Assembly: GCA_019419455.1 (NCBI GenBank) | Contig: DXZW01000014.1 | Coordinates: 1-64,000 of the forward strand | Direction of reading: 5' to 3' | DNA: 64,000 bases | DNA from: Collinsella sp. | GTDB taxonomy: Bacteria > Actinomycetota > Coriobacteriia > Coriobacteriales > Coriobacteriaceae | Shown: positions 26,090-32,591 of the stretch, one piece after another | How positions within the stretch are numbered: position 1 is the first letter of the stretch | Layout of the letters: each line of letters opens with the position of its first letter | The notes under the pieces: generated by a model | The model's input: the letters and a program-made list of their open reading frames with translations, nothing else | Databases searched by the model: none | What the model was told of the DNA's origin: nothing | Program-made: the position numbers and the translations under genes

Positions 26090-26794
26090 TTATCGGTTGG
26101 AGTTTCTGTTGTAACGAGCCATAAGGTAGAGCAGCTGAATGATCGAAGTGAGCGCTGCAGCAACATAGGTAAGCGCAGCGGCCGTCAGGACCTTCTTGGC
26201 ACCGTTGACCTGCTTGGAGCTCATACCCGACTGCTCAATATACGCCACGGCGCGCCGACTGGCATCAATCTCAACCGGCAGCGTAACCAGCTGGAACAGC
26301 ACGCTAAACGAGAAGAAGATCAGTGCGAGGGTCGTGAGTCCCGCGATGTTCATAAACAGGCCCATGAGCAGCACGATCGTCCAGGTGTTCTGGGTAAAGT
26401 TGACGACGGGGACCAAAGCGGTGCGCACCTTCATCATGGCATAACCACTTTGACGCTGAGCGGCGTGACCCGCCTCGTGACAAGCGACGGCAACGCTTGC
26501 GACCGAACCGCCCGAACGGTTGGCGTCCGAGAGATACAGGTTGTTATCCTGCGGGTTGTAATGGTCGGTGAGCTCACCGGCGACACCCTTGATACCCACG
26601 GCATTGCAACCGCTGGCGTCAAGCATGCGGCGAGCGACCGTGGCACCCGTGTCACCGTCTGAGCGAACCTTGGACCAGGTTTTGTACGTCGAGTTGATAT
26701 AGTTCTGTGCGGCAAGGCCAAGTACCGTGCAGACAAGAACAACCAGCAGGTACAGCGGGTCGATGCCAAAGCCATATCCATAGTAATAGGGCAT
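26090..26794 (-). CDS. YugP-type membrane zinc metallopeptidase
   Basis: A 234-residue membrane protein. It has an N-terminal hydrophobic segment with a tyrosine/glycine-rich start (MPYYYGYGFGIDPLY), the zinc-binding VACHEAGHAAQRQ near residue 115, and two or three further membrane segments. This is the YugP family of putative zinc-dependent membrane peptidases, whose substrates are unknown. GGAGGA lies eight bases before the ATG at 26794, which fixes the start. It is downstream of rnd on the same strand but separated from it by a repeat element. Confidence 0.85.
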   Translation of the reverse strand: MPYYYGYGFGIDPLYLLVVLVCTVLGLAAQNYINSTYKTWSKVRSDGDTGATVARRMLDASGCNAVGIKGVAGELTDHYNPQDNNLYLSDANRSGGSVASVAVACHEAGHAAQRQSGYAMMKVRTALVPVVNFTQNTWTIVLLMGLFMNIAGLTTLALIFFSFSVLFQLVTLPVEIDASRRAVAYIEQSGMSSKQVNGAKKVLTAAALTYVAAALTSIIQLLYLMARYNRNSNR

Positions 26795-26886
26795 GCGAAT
26801 TCCTCCGAATCGAGTTACACGTTGGAGGCATTCTACCCACTCGCCCAGCAGGCAAGTCAGCATCGATGTTTAGGCATTGTCAGCGA

Positions 26887-26984
26887 AAACGGCCGAGAGC
26901 GAGCAAGGTGACGTGAAAGAGAAGCGACGCGTACTTTGGTACGCGAGCGACGATTGAACGTCAGATTGCCGCTCTCGGCCGTTT
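26887..26984. repeat. Nested inverted repeat D (second family)
   Basis: Arms AAACGGCCGAGAGCG (26887-26901) and its exact complement (26970-26984) enclose a second stem, GCAA-TC-TGACGT with ACGTCA-CC-TTGC read on the minus strand, and a 43-base core containing GTCGCTCGCGTACC and AAGTACGC. Core and the TC/CC internal loop are shared with element E, while all stem sequences differ. It lies on the 3' side of rnd. Confidence 0.7.
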
Positions 26985-26997
26985 GCAGCGTCGAGCT

Positions 26998-27025
26998 GTT
27001 ACGCGGTTTGGTAAAACCGCGTAAC
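26998..27025. repeat. Short palindromic intergenic repeat, copy 2
   Basis: GTTACGCGGTTT and AAACCGCGTAAC form a perfect 12-bp stem eight bases past the rnd stop. It resembles the palindrome at 661-687, including the preceding AGCGTCGAGC. It may end the rnd transcript, though no T-run follows on the minus strand. Confidence 0.6.
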
Positions 27026-27032
27026 TATATAC

Positions 27033-28166
27033 CTATAACAACTCAATCTTTCCGTCCTTCACGGTGAGGCCCATGTTGCCGGAAAGCAGATCGTCCAGGC
27101 GCGAGCCCACAAGCTCAAAGCGCCAGCCTTCGCGCAGGGGACTCTGCTCGGGATGCTCAATGTAGTCGGCCAGGTCATCGCGCGAGGCAATGACCGAGGT
27201 CGCCACGCCCGAGCGCTCGGAGACCAAGCGAATAAGCGCATACATAAGGTCGGTCACGCTCTCCAACTCCGGCGAAATCTGGCGATGCCCGCGCACCATG
27301 AGCGGCAGGCGGTCGTGCGGGCAGCTCGCGCCGCGTTTGATGGCCATGAGCGCGCCGTCCACATCGCGCTCCCCCAGCTGGTCGGTGCCGCGGATGCTGC
27401 GGAACTCCTCGACGCGCACGGGATTGCGCTTGACGAGCGCCAGCAGCGTATCGTCGGACATGACCCACTTGCGCGGGATGTTGCGGCGCTCGGCGCGGTC
27501 CTCGCGCCAGGCGGCGAGCTCGCGCGCGATGCCCAACTGGTGACGGCTGCACGAGTTGATGCGCTTGACCTTGCGGAATGCCTCGTGACGATCGGCGCGA
27601 TAATGCGACTCGTCGGCCAGCGGACGCAACTCGTCGAGCACCCAGTCCACCCGGCCCAGCTCGCGCAGGCGACTCATCATCTCGGTATAGGCAACGATCA
27701 AATACTTGACGTCATCGATCGCGTACTCAATCTGCTTATCGGTCAGCGGGCGGCGCGACCAATCGGTCAGCGACTCGGTCTTGGGCAATGAGACACCGCA
27801 AAACGTCTGCACGAGCGCGCCGTAGGAAATCTGCTGGCGCTCGCCCAAAAAGGCGGCGGCCACCTGCGTGTCAAAAATGGGACGCGGCAGCGCGCCCACG
27901 GTATGGAGCATAACCTCCATATCCTGCGAGCAGGCGTGGAAGACTTTGGTCACGCTCTCGTCGGCCATAAGCTCGGCCAGCGGCGACAGGTCGTCGATCA
28001 CCAGAGGGTCGACCGCGACGCTCTCGGCAGGGGTGGCAATCTGAACCAAACACAGGCGCGGATGGAACGTGCGCTCGCGCAAAAACTCGGTATCGACGGC
28101 AATCGCGTCAAACTCACGGGCGCGCTGGCAAAAGTCGAGTAGAGCCTGATGTGTGGAAATGTACAT
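27033..28166 (-). CDS. rnd: Ribonuclease D
   Basis: A 377-residue 3'-5' exoribonuclease acting on tRNA precursors and structured RNA. The DEDD catalytic motifs are seen as AVDTEFLRERTF near residue 22, FHACSQDMEVMLHT near 80 and the YAIDDVKYL region near 165. An HRDC-like helical domain follows (RRNIPRKWVMSDDTLLAL). The start at 28166 gives the usual N-terminus. Twelve further codons upstream are open but unlikely. It reads divergently from the lipid kinase gene. Confidence 0.92.
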   Translation of the reverse strand: MYISTHQALLDFCQRAREFDAIAVDTEFLRERTFHPRLCLVQIATPAESVAVDPLVIDDLSPLAELMADESVTKVFHACSQDMEVMLHTVGALPRPIFDTQVAAAFLGERQQISYGALVQTFCGVSLPKTESLTDWSRRPLTDKQIEYAIDDVKYLIVAYTEMMSRLRELGRVDWVLDELRPLADESHYRADRHEAFRKVKRINSCSRHQLGIARELAAWREDRAERRNIPRKWVMSDDTLLALVKRNPVRVEEFRSIRGTDQLGERDVDGALMAIKRGASCPHDRLPLMVRGHRQISPELESVTDLMYALIRLVSERSGVATSVIASRDDLADYIEHPEQSPLREGWRFELVGSRLDDLLSGNMGLTVKDGKIELL

Positions 28167-28264
28167 ATCAACCCATCGAATAAGGTTAGGCCCGAAAAAC
28201 ACGGGTAGGATATCGGCATTGCCTTACAACTATACTCGGTTAGTCACAGAACGGGAACGTAAGT

Positions 28265-29182
28265 ATGCGCTGCCTTATCATCCACAACCCGGCATCGGGC
28301 CCCAGCTCAGATGAAATCTACGCATTCACGCACGCCCTCGCGCAAGGCGGCGACGAGGTCGTGATGCGCTTTATCGGCGATGGCATGGAGCCCGAGGACG
28401 CCGTGGCAGACGTGCGCGAGTTTGATCGCGTGGTCGTTTCGGGCGGCGACGGCACCGTCTCCAACGTGCTCGATCAGATGCGCGGATGCGGTGTCCCCAC
28501 GCTCATCTTCCCCTCCGGTACGGCCTGCCTGTTCTTCAACAACATCGGCAATGCCCCTGAGGCGGCGGCGCTCGCCAAGGCCTGCCGTGCCGGTCGCACG
28601 GTCAAAGTCGACATGGGCGAGCTCTTTTGGCTCGACGAGGACGGCAACGAGAAGCGCCACGGCTTTATCATCATCGCCGGCTCGGGCTTCGACGCCGAGA
28701 TCATGATGAAGGCCGCTCCCACCAAAAACGACATCGGCGAGATCGCCTACTTCCTCTCTGCGCTCGCCACGCCCAACCCCACGGTGGCGCACTTTACGAT
28801 TGAGCATGACGGCATTGTCGAGGAGCTCGACGGCATCTGCTGCATGGCCGGCAACACCTCGGTCATCCAAAACGACATCAACCTGTTCCCCGACTGTCGC
28901 ATGAACGATGGCATGGTCGACATTGCGGTCATAGAACCCGTGCGCACCGTGCAGCTGCTGCCTACTGTGATCACCGCTGCGCTTGACCCCGCCGGCAAGG
29001 TACTCGGGCGCCCGCAGTTCAAGATCATCCAGACCAAGGAAGCCAAGATCACCTGCACCCCGTCGCTGGGCATGCAGTTCGATGGCGAGATTATCTCCAG
29101 CAATTCGGGCGTCTTTGGAGCCCGCGCGCTTCCGCAATGCCTCGACCTCATCGTCGACGAATTCTCACCGCTCGGAAAATAG
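28265..29182 (+). CDS. Diacylglycerol/YegS-type lipid kinase
   Basis: A 305-residue DAGK-catalytic-domain protein. The N-terminal LIIHNPASGP, the ATP-site VVSGGDGTVSNVL near residue 60, and FPSGTACLFFNNIG are the conserved kinase motifs. It probably phosphorylates diacylglycerol or a related lipid at the membrane. A 30-residue membrane peptide gene follows nine bases after the stop, so the two form an operon. Confidence 0.87.
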   Translation: MRCLIIHNPASGPSSDEIYAFTHALAQGGDEVVMRFIGDGMEPEDAVADVREFDRVVVSGGDGTVSNVLDQMRGCGVPTLIFPSGTACLFFNNIGNAPEAAALAKACRAGRTVKVDMGELFWLDEDGNEKRHGFIIIAGSGFDAEIMMKAAPTKNDIGEIAYFLSALATPNPTVAHFTIEHDGIVEELDGICCMAGNTSVIQNDINLFPDCRMNDGMVDIAVIEPVRTVQLLPTVITAALDPAGKVLGRPQFKIIQTKEAKITCTPSLGMQFDGEIISSNSGVFGARALPQCLDLIVDEFSPLGK

Positions 29183-29191
29183 GAGGACCCC

Positions 29192-29284
29192 ATGAACGAC
29201 AATCCCCTGATCGGCTTTATTGTCATCGTCTTGGCCATGCTCGTCGGTTACGCCATCAACGTGATTCACCGCCGAAAGAAGTAA
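29192..29284 (+). CDS. 30-residue single-span membrane peptide
   Basis: A short open frame begins at an ATG preceded by AGGAGG at six-base spacing, the best ribosome site nearby. It reads MNDNPLIGFIVIVLAM, then LVGYAINVIH and a basic RRKK end: one hydrophobic helix of about 19 residues with a positive-inside C-terminus. It starts nine bases past the lipid kinase stop and is followed by a terminator. Such peptides often modulate a partner membrane enzyme, and the lipid kinase is the obvious candidate. No known family is recognised. Confidence 0.65.
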   Translation: MNDNPLIGFIVIVLAMLVGYAINVIHRRKK

Positions 29285-29317
29285 ATCCACATTGGTATGA
29301 TATTCATCCAGTTATCG

Positions 29318-29368
29318 ACTCTCCCGCTGTTTATGCAAATCCTAAACAGCGGGAGAGTTTTCTTTTTG
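29318..29368 (+). terminator. Terminator of the lipid kinase operon
   Basis: ACTCTCCCGCTGTTTA pairs perfectly with TAAACAGCGGGAGAGT (16 bp, 8-base loop), followed by TTTCTTTTTG. A strong intrinsic terminator. The remaining 220 bases to the next gene are AT-rich and hold its promoter; a TTTACA box lies near 29509. Confidence 0.88.
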
Positions 29369-29592
29369 AGCGCCGTCTAATGCTTTATTCAGCTACAGTA
29401 AATGCAGGGTGCCTTTATTTAACTAAAGCTATAAAATGAGTATTATTATCCGTTCATCGTATATTTCTTCACGCTCATCGAGTAAAAGCTGTTGTCGAAT
29501 GAATACTCTTTACACTTCCTTTAGGCTAGTAGATGTATTTATTAGCTGAAACTCCGTACGGTTTCGCGGGGTTTCAACAGTTGGGAGGGATT

Positions 29593-31398
29593 ATGAGGTT
29601 TACTCATCCTGTCAACACGCTCAAGAAGCTCGGCTGCGGCCTTGCGTTTGGAGCAGCGGCCATCATGGCCATGCCGACTTCGGCGCTCGCCTGCACCCAG
29701 ATCTACATGGGCAGCAAGCTCACGGCCGACGGCAACACGTACTACGGCCGTTCCGAGGACTTCGGTCCGCGCTACGTCAAGCACTTTGGCATTGAGCCCG
29801 CACACAAGGACGGCAACGAGTACACCTCGGTCGAGTCCGGTTTTGAGTACAAGTCCAAGGGCGCAACCTACCGCTACACCTTCGTTCGCGACAACCCCTC
29901 GCAGTGGGAAGATCGCTACGACGCATATTCCGAGGCAGGCATCAACGAGAAGGGCGTCTCCTGCTCTGCCACGTTGAGCACCTCCTATAACGAGAAGGCC
30001 GAAGAGGCCGACCCCATCACCGAGGAGACTGGCATTGGCGAATACAACTACGCCAGCGTCATTCTGGGCGAGAGTGCCACGGCCCGCGAGGGTGTCGAGC
30101 TCCTCGGCAGCCTGATTGACGAGCAGGGCGTCTGCTCCAACGACCAGATCATCATTGCCGACAACAACGAGACCTGGTTGTTTGCAGCGCTTTCCGGCCA
30201 TCAGTGGATCGCCATGAGGCTCACTGACGATATCGCCTCGCTCAACCCCAACATCGGCAACCTCACCTATGACGTCGACCTCGACGACACCGAGAACTGC
30301 CTCCACTCCGAGGACATTCAGACCATGCCCGAAGAAAAGGGCTTTGCCAAGTACTTCGATGACGGCCAGTTCGACGTTGCCCAGACCTACGGTGAGGAAA
30401 TTAGCGAGCAGGCCATGCATTCTTGGTCGCGCTATATCCAGGGCCGCGATTACTTCATGGCTCCGCTTGCCGAGGGCACCGACTACGAGATCGTCAAGGA
30501 CGAGCGCGAAGACGCTCGCGCGACGACCGGCGCCCTGGTCCACGAAATGCAGCCGCTGTTCTTCCAGCCCGGCAAGTCCGACTGGAACACCTTTGAGATG
30601 ATTCGTTCCTTCGCCGCTCGCGGCGAGAATGTCGCCGGCCTCAACGCCAACACCGACGGCGCCTATGCCATCGGCTCCAACCGCAACACCGAAATCCACA
30701 CCTTCCAGATCCGTCACGGCATGGACCCCGAGATCGCGACCATCCAGTGGGAGATGCTCTCCAACGCCGAGTTCTCCGTCGCTATCCCCCTCTATTCCGC
30801 ACTGCTCACCGAGGTCAGCCCCTACTTCAGCGATCAGGATGTCTCCTTCGATCACTGCGAAGAGGAAGACGTCGTGAACAACGAGGAGCCCAAGAACTCC
30901 ATCAACTACGTCCTCATGGACATCAACACGCTCGCCTATGAGAACCGCGACCACTGCGCCACCGGCGTCCGCGCCTATCTCGACGCCCTGCAGAAGGAAC
31001 TCATCGAGCAGAACCTGACCGTCGACGAGGCCATGCAGGCCGAAGAAGGCACCGAAGCCCGCACCGCCCTGGCCAACAAGGCCGGCAAGGCTGCAACCAA
31101 GAACACCTATGTTAAGTGCAAGGCCATGCTCGAGGAGATGCGCGACTACCTCCAGGAGGGCGATTTCTCCGAGGAGTTCGTCCCGAGTGACTACGATGCT
31201 GACAACGACTGCCTGGTCGAGTCCATCACCTACGCCGACGAGGCCCTTTCCGATGAGGACGTGGCCGAGCCCGAGGCCGAAGAGGAAGAGGTCACCGAGG
31301 AGAAGTCCGAGGGCAACAACATGGCCGCCATGGCCGTTGGCGCCGTCGTCATCATCGGTGTCTGCGCCTACGTGATCTATCGTCGCAAGAAGGCCTAA
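29593..31398 (+). CDS. Secreted, membrane-anchored C69-family dipeptidase
   Basis: A 601-residue peptidase C69 (PepD-like, Ntn-hydrolase) protein. A signal-like N-terminus ends at ALA, so Cys is exposed as first residue of the mature protein (CTQIYMG), the position of the Ntn nucleophile. NTYYGRSEDFGPRY and YSEAGINEKGVSCSAT are family motifs. The C-terminus has an acidic stretch, a hydrophobic helix (MAVGAVVIIGVCAYVIY) and RRKKA, so the enzyme is probably tethered outside the cell. GGGAGGG before 29593 fixes the start. It likely feeds dipeptides to this amino-acid-fermenting cell. Confidence 0.87.
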   Translation: MRFTHPVNTLKKLGCGLAFGAAAIMAMPTSALACTQIYMGSKLTADGNTYYGRSEDFGPRYVKHFGIEPAHKDGNEYTSVESGFEYKSKGATYRYTFVRDNPSQWEDRYDAYSEAGINEKGVSCSATLSTSYNEKAEEADPITEETGIGEYNYASVILGESATAREGVELLGSLIDEQGVCSNDQIIIADNNETWLFAALSGHQWIAMRLTDDIASLNPNIGNLTYDVDLDDTENCLHSEDIQTMPEEKGFAKYFDDGQFDVAQTYGEEISEQAMHSWSRYIQGRDYFMAPLAEGTDYEIVKDEREDARATTGALVHEMQPLFFQPGKSDWNTFEMIRSFAARGENVAGLNANTDGAYAIGSNRNTEIHTFQIRHGMDPEIATIQWEMLSNAEFSVAIPLYSALLTEVSPYFSDQDVSFDHCEEEDVVNNEEPKNSINYVLMDINTLAYENRDHCATGVRAYLDALQKELIEQNLTVDEAMQAEEGTEARTALANKAGKAATKNTYVKCKAMLEEMRDYLQEGDFSEEFVPSDYDADNDCLVESITYADEALSDEDVAEPEAEEEEVTEEKSEGNNMAAMAVGAVVIIGVCAYVIYRRKKA

Positions 31399-31413
31399 GG
31401 CCCTCATGTCTTA

Positions 31414-31455
31414 GCTGAGTGGGCGAGGCAGCAATGGCAGCCTCGCCCACTCAGC
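31414..31455 (+). terminator. Terminator of the C69 dipeptidase gene
   Basis: GCTGAGTGGGCGAGGC pairs perfectly with GCCTCGCCCACTCAGC (16 bp, 10-base loop), 16 bases past the stop. CTCTTTTG follows after a few bases. Confidence 0.75.
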
Positions 31456-31529
31456 CCACTCTTTTGACCGGCGGGAAACCCGCCTGAAATCTTTTCAAAA
31501 AAGATTTCCCCGCACACACTTCGCTGTGC

Positions 31530-31535
31530 TATAGT
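31530..31535 (+). promoter_or_regulatory. Probable -10 of the ECF-S leader transcript
   Basis: TATAGT lies about 60 bases before the leader peptide ATG. The -35 side (TTTCCC near 31505) is weak. Two small hairpins (GGCGGG/CCCGCC and AAATCTTTT/AAAAGATTT) lie just upstream. Confidence 0.4.
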
Positions 31536-31593
31536 GCAGCGCAACAGCAACTAGGTGCGACCGCGCCACGGCATCACGAAAGGAGCCACCAAC

Positions 31594-31662
31594 ATGAAGA
31601 ACACAATGAAGTCTCTCAACAACTGGTGGTGGCGTGATGCGAATACGATCGGTCGACAGTGA
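31594..31662 (+). CDS. 22-residue leader peptide with three consecutive Trp codons
   Basis: The frame reads MKNTMKSLNN-WWW-RDANTIGRQ, with TGG codons at 31624-31632. GAAAGGAG precedes the ATG at good spacing. The stop is followed by a GC stem able to form between 31631-31637 and 31668-31674, then by an intrinsic terminator at 31699-31730, and then by the ECF S-component gene. Tandem codons for one amino acid in a tiny frame before a terminator are the mark of ribosome-mediated attenuation, here sensing charged tRNA-Trp. This makes the peptide a regulatory device, not a product. Confidence 0.85.
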   Translation: MKNTMKSLNNWWWRDANTIGRQ

Positions 31663-31698
31663 GTCCCTCACGCCTGTTTTTGCGCTCTAGGTGATTGG

Positions 31699-31730
31699 AA
31701 GGCCTCCGGTTTCGACCGGGGGCCTTTTTC
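31699..31730 (+). terminator. Attenuator terminator before the ECF S-component
   Basis: AAGGCCTCCGGT pairs with ACCGGGGGCCTT (12 bp with one G-T) around a TTCG tetraloop, followed by TTTTCT. It lies between the Trp-rich leader peptide and the transporter gene, so read-through should depend on leader translation. Confidence 0.85.
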
Positions 31731-31806
31731 TATCTCGAGCCCGATCGCATTCGCATCACGCGCCTCCGCTTTTCTCTTGCAATCCCCTTCCGAAAGGATT
31801 TTCACC

Positions 31807-32379
31807 ATGTCTCAGAACACCACCGCCACCCAGCCCCGCACCGTCCAGACCGCCGATCGCGGCAAACTCGATGTCCGCGCCCTCGTCCTGCTCGCCATCC
31901 TGCTCGCCGCCGGCTTCATCCTCAACTTCACCGTCGGCAAGGCAATCTCAGGCATCTCGGGCGGCATGATCAGCCCCGAGTTCATCATCTCGGCCTTCTG
32001 CCTCACCATCCTGGTCGTTCGCCCCAACATCGGCCAGGCGCTCGTCATTGGCCTCATCTCGGCTGCCGTAATCCAGATCACCACTACTTCGCCGTTCGTC
32101 GATTTTGCCGCCGAGGGCATCGCCGCCATGCTCATGGCCGGCATCGTCAACGCCGCCGGCAAGAACGGTCAGGTCAAGCCCGCCATCGCCATCGTCGCAA
32201 CGTTCGTGACCACCTTTGTCTCGGGCGTCATCTTCATGGTCATCAAGATGGCCATGCTCGGCGTGGTAGGCGAGCTCGCCGCCGCTATGCTGCCCGTCGT
32301 CGCCATGACCGCCGTGTTTAACGCCATCCTGGTCGGCGCCCTCTACTTGCCCATCCAGAAGGCTCTGAAGCTCAACTAA
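31807..32379 (+). CDS. ECF transporter S-component, probably for tryptophan
   Basis: A 190-residue integral membrane protein with about five or six hydrophobic segments and a soluble N-terminus, fitting the substrate-binding subunit of an energy-coupling-factor transporter. The GKAISGISGGMISPEF loop and alanine/glycine-rich spans resemble the TrpP-like group. Fused A and T genes follow at 32592 and 34336. The upstream Trp-codon leader peptide strongly suggests tryptophan as substrate, an inference from regulation rather than from binding residues. AAAGGA before 31807 sets the start. Confidence 0.8.
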   Translation: MSQNTTATQPRTVQTADRGKLDVRALVLLAILLAAGFILNFTVGKAISGISGGMISPEFIISAFCLTILVVRPNIGQALVIGLISAAVIQITTTSPFVDFAAEGIAAMLMAGIVNAAGKNGQVKPAIAIVATFVTTFVSGVIFMVIKMAMLGVVGELAAAMLPVVAMTAVFNAILVGALYLPIQKALKLN

Positions 32380-32385
32380 CCTGCT

Positions 32386-32486
32386 CGGCTTTACGAGCCA
32401 CCCCATCTTGGCGTTCATTCGTCGCTCGCGTACCCAAGTACGCTTCGCTCCCCTTTCGCGCCAACCTGGGGCCCCTCGTAAAGCCG
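32386..32486. repeat. Nested inverted repeat E (second family)
   Basis: Arms CGGCTTTACGAG (32386-32397) and CTCGTAAAGCCG (32475-32486) enclose CCCCA-TC-TTGGCG paired with CGCCAA-CC-TGGGG, then a core with GTCGCTCGCGTACC and AAGTACGC. The core matches element D at about 39 of 44 positions, while every stem has changed on both sides. It begins six bases past the S-component stop, in the same relative orientation as D after rnd. Confidence 0.72.
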
Positions 32487-32529
32487 TCTCCGCACTCCAC
32501 CAACAAAGACTGTCCCAGACAACTAGCTC

Positions 32530-32573
32530 TTGGGGACGTTCTTAAACGACTAGTCATGTAAGAACGTCCCCAA
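32530..32573. repeat. GTCCC-type intergenic hairpin before ecfA
   Basis: TTGGGGACGTTCTTA pairs perfectly with TAAGAACGTCCCCAA (15 bp, 14-base loop), ending about 18 bases before the ecfA start. The sequence resembles other short GTCCC-containing intergenic repeats in this window (35167, 61770). It could limit read-through from the S gene. Confidence 0.5.
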
Positions 32574-32591
32574 TGACTCTGAAAGGTATCC

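Noticed and set aside
24511..26124. 537-codon plus-strand frame opposite xseA
   Set aside because: Arg/His/Ala-rich shadow composition without a recognisable fold. xseA on the minus strand is certain.
29542..31407. 621-codon minus-strand frame opposite the C69 dipeptidase
   Set aside because: Antisense shadow of codon bias. No recognisable domain, while the sense product has signal peptide and family motifs.
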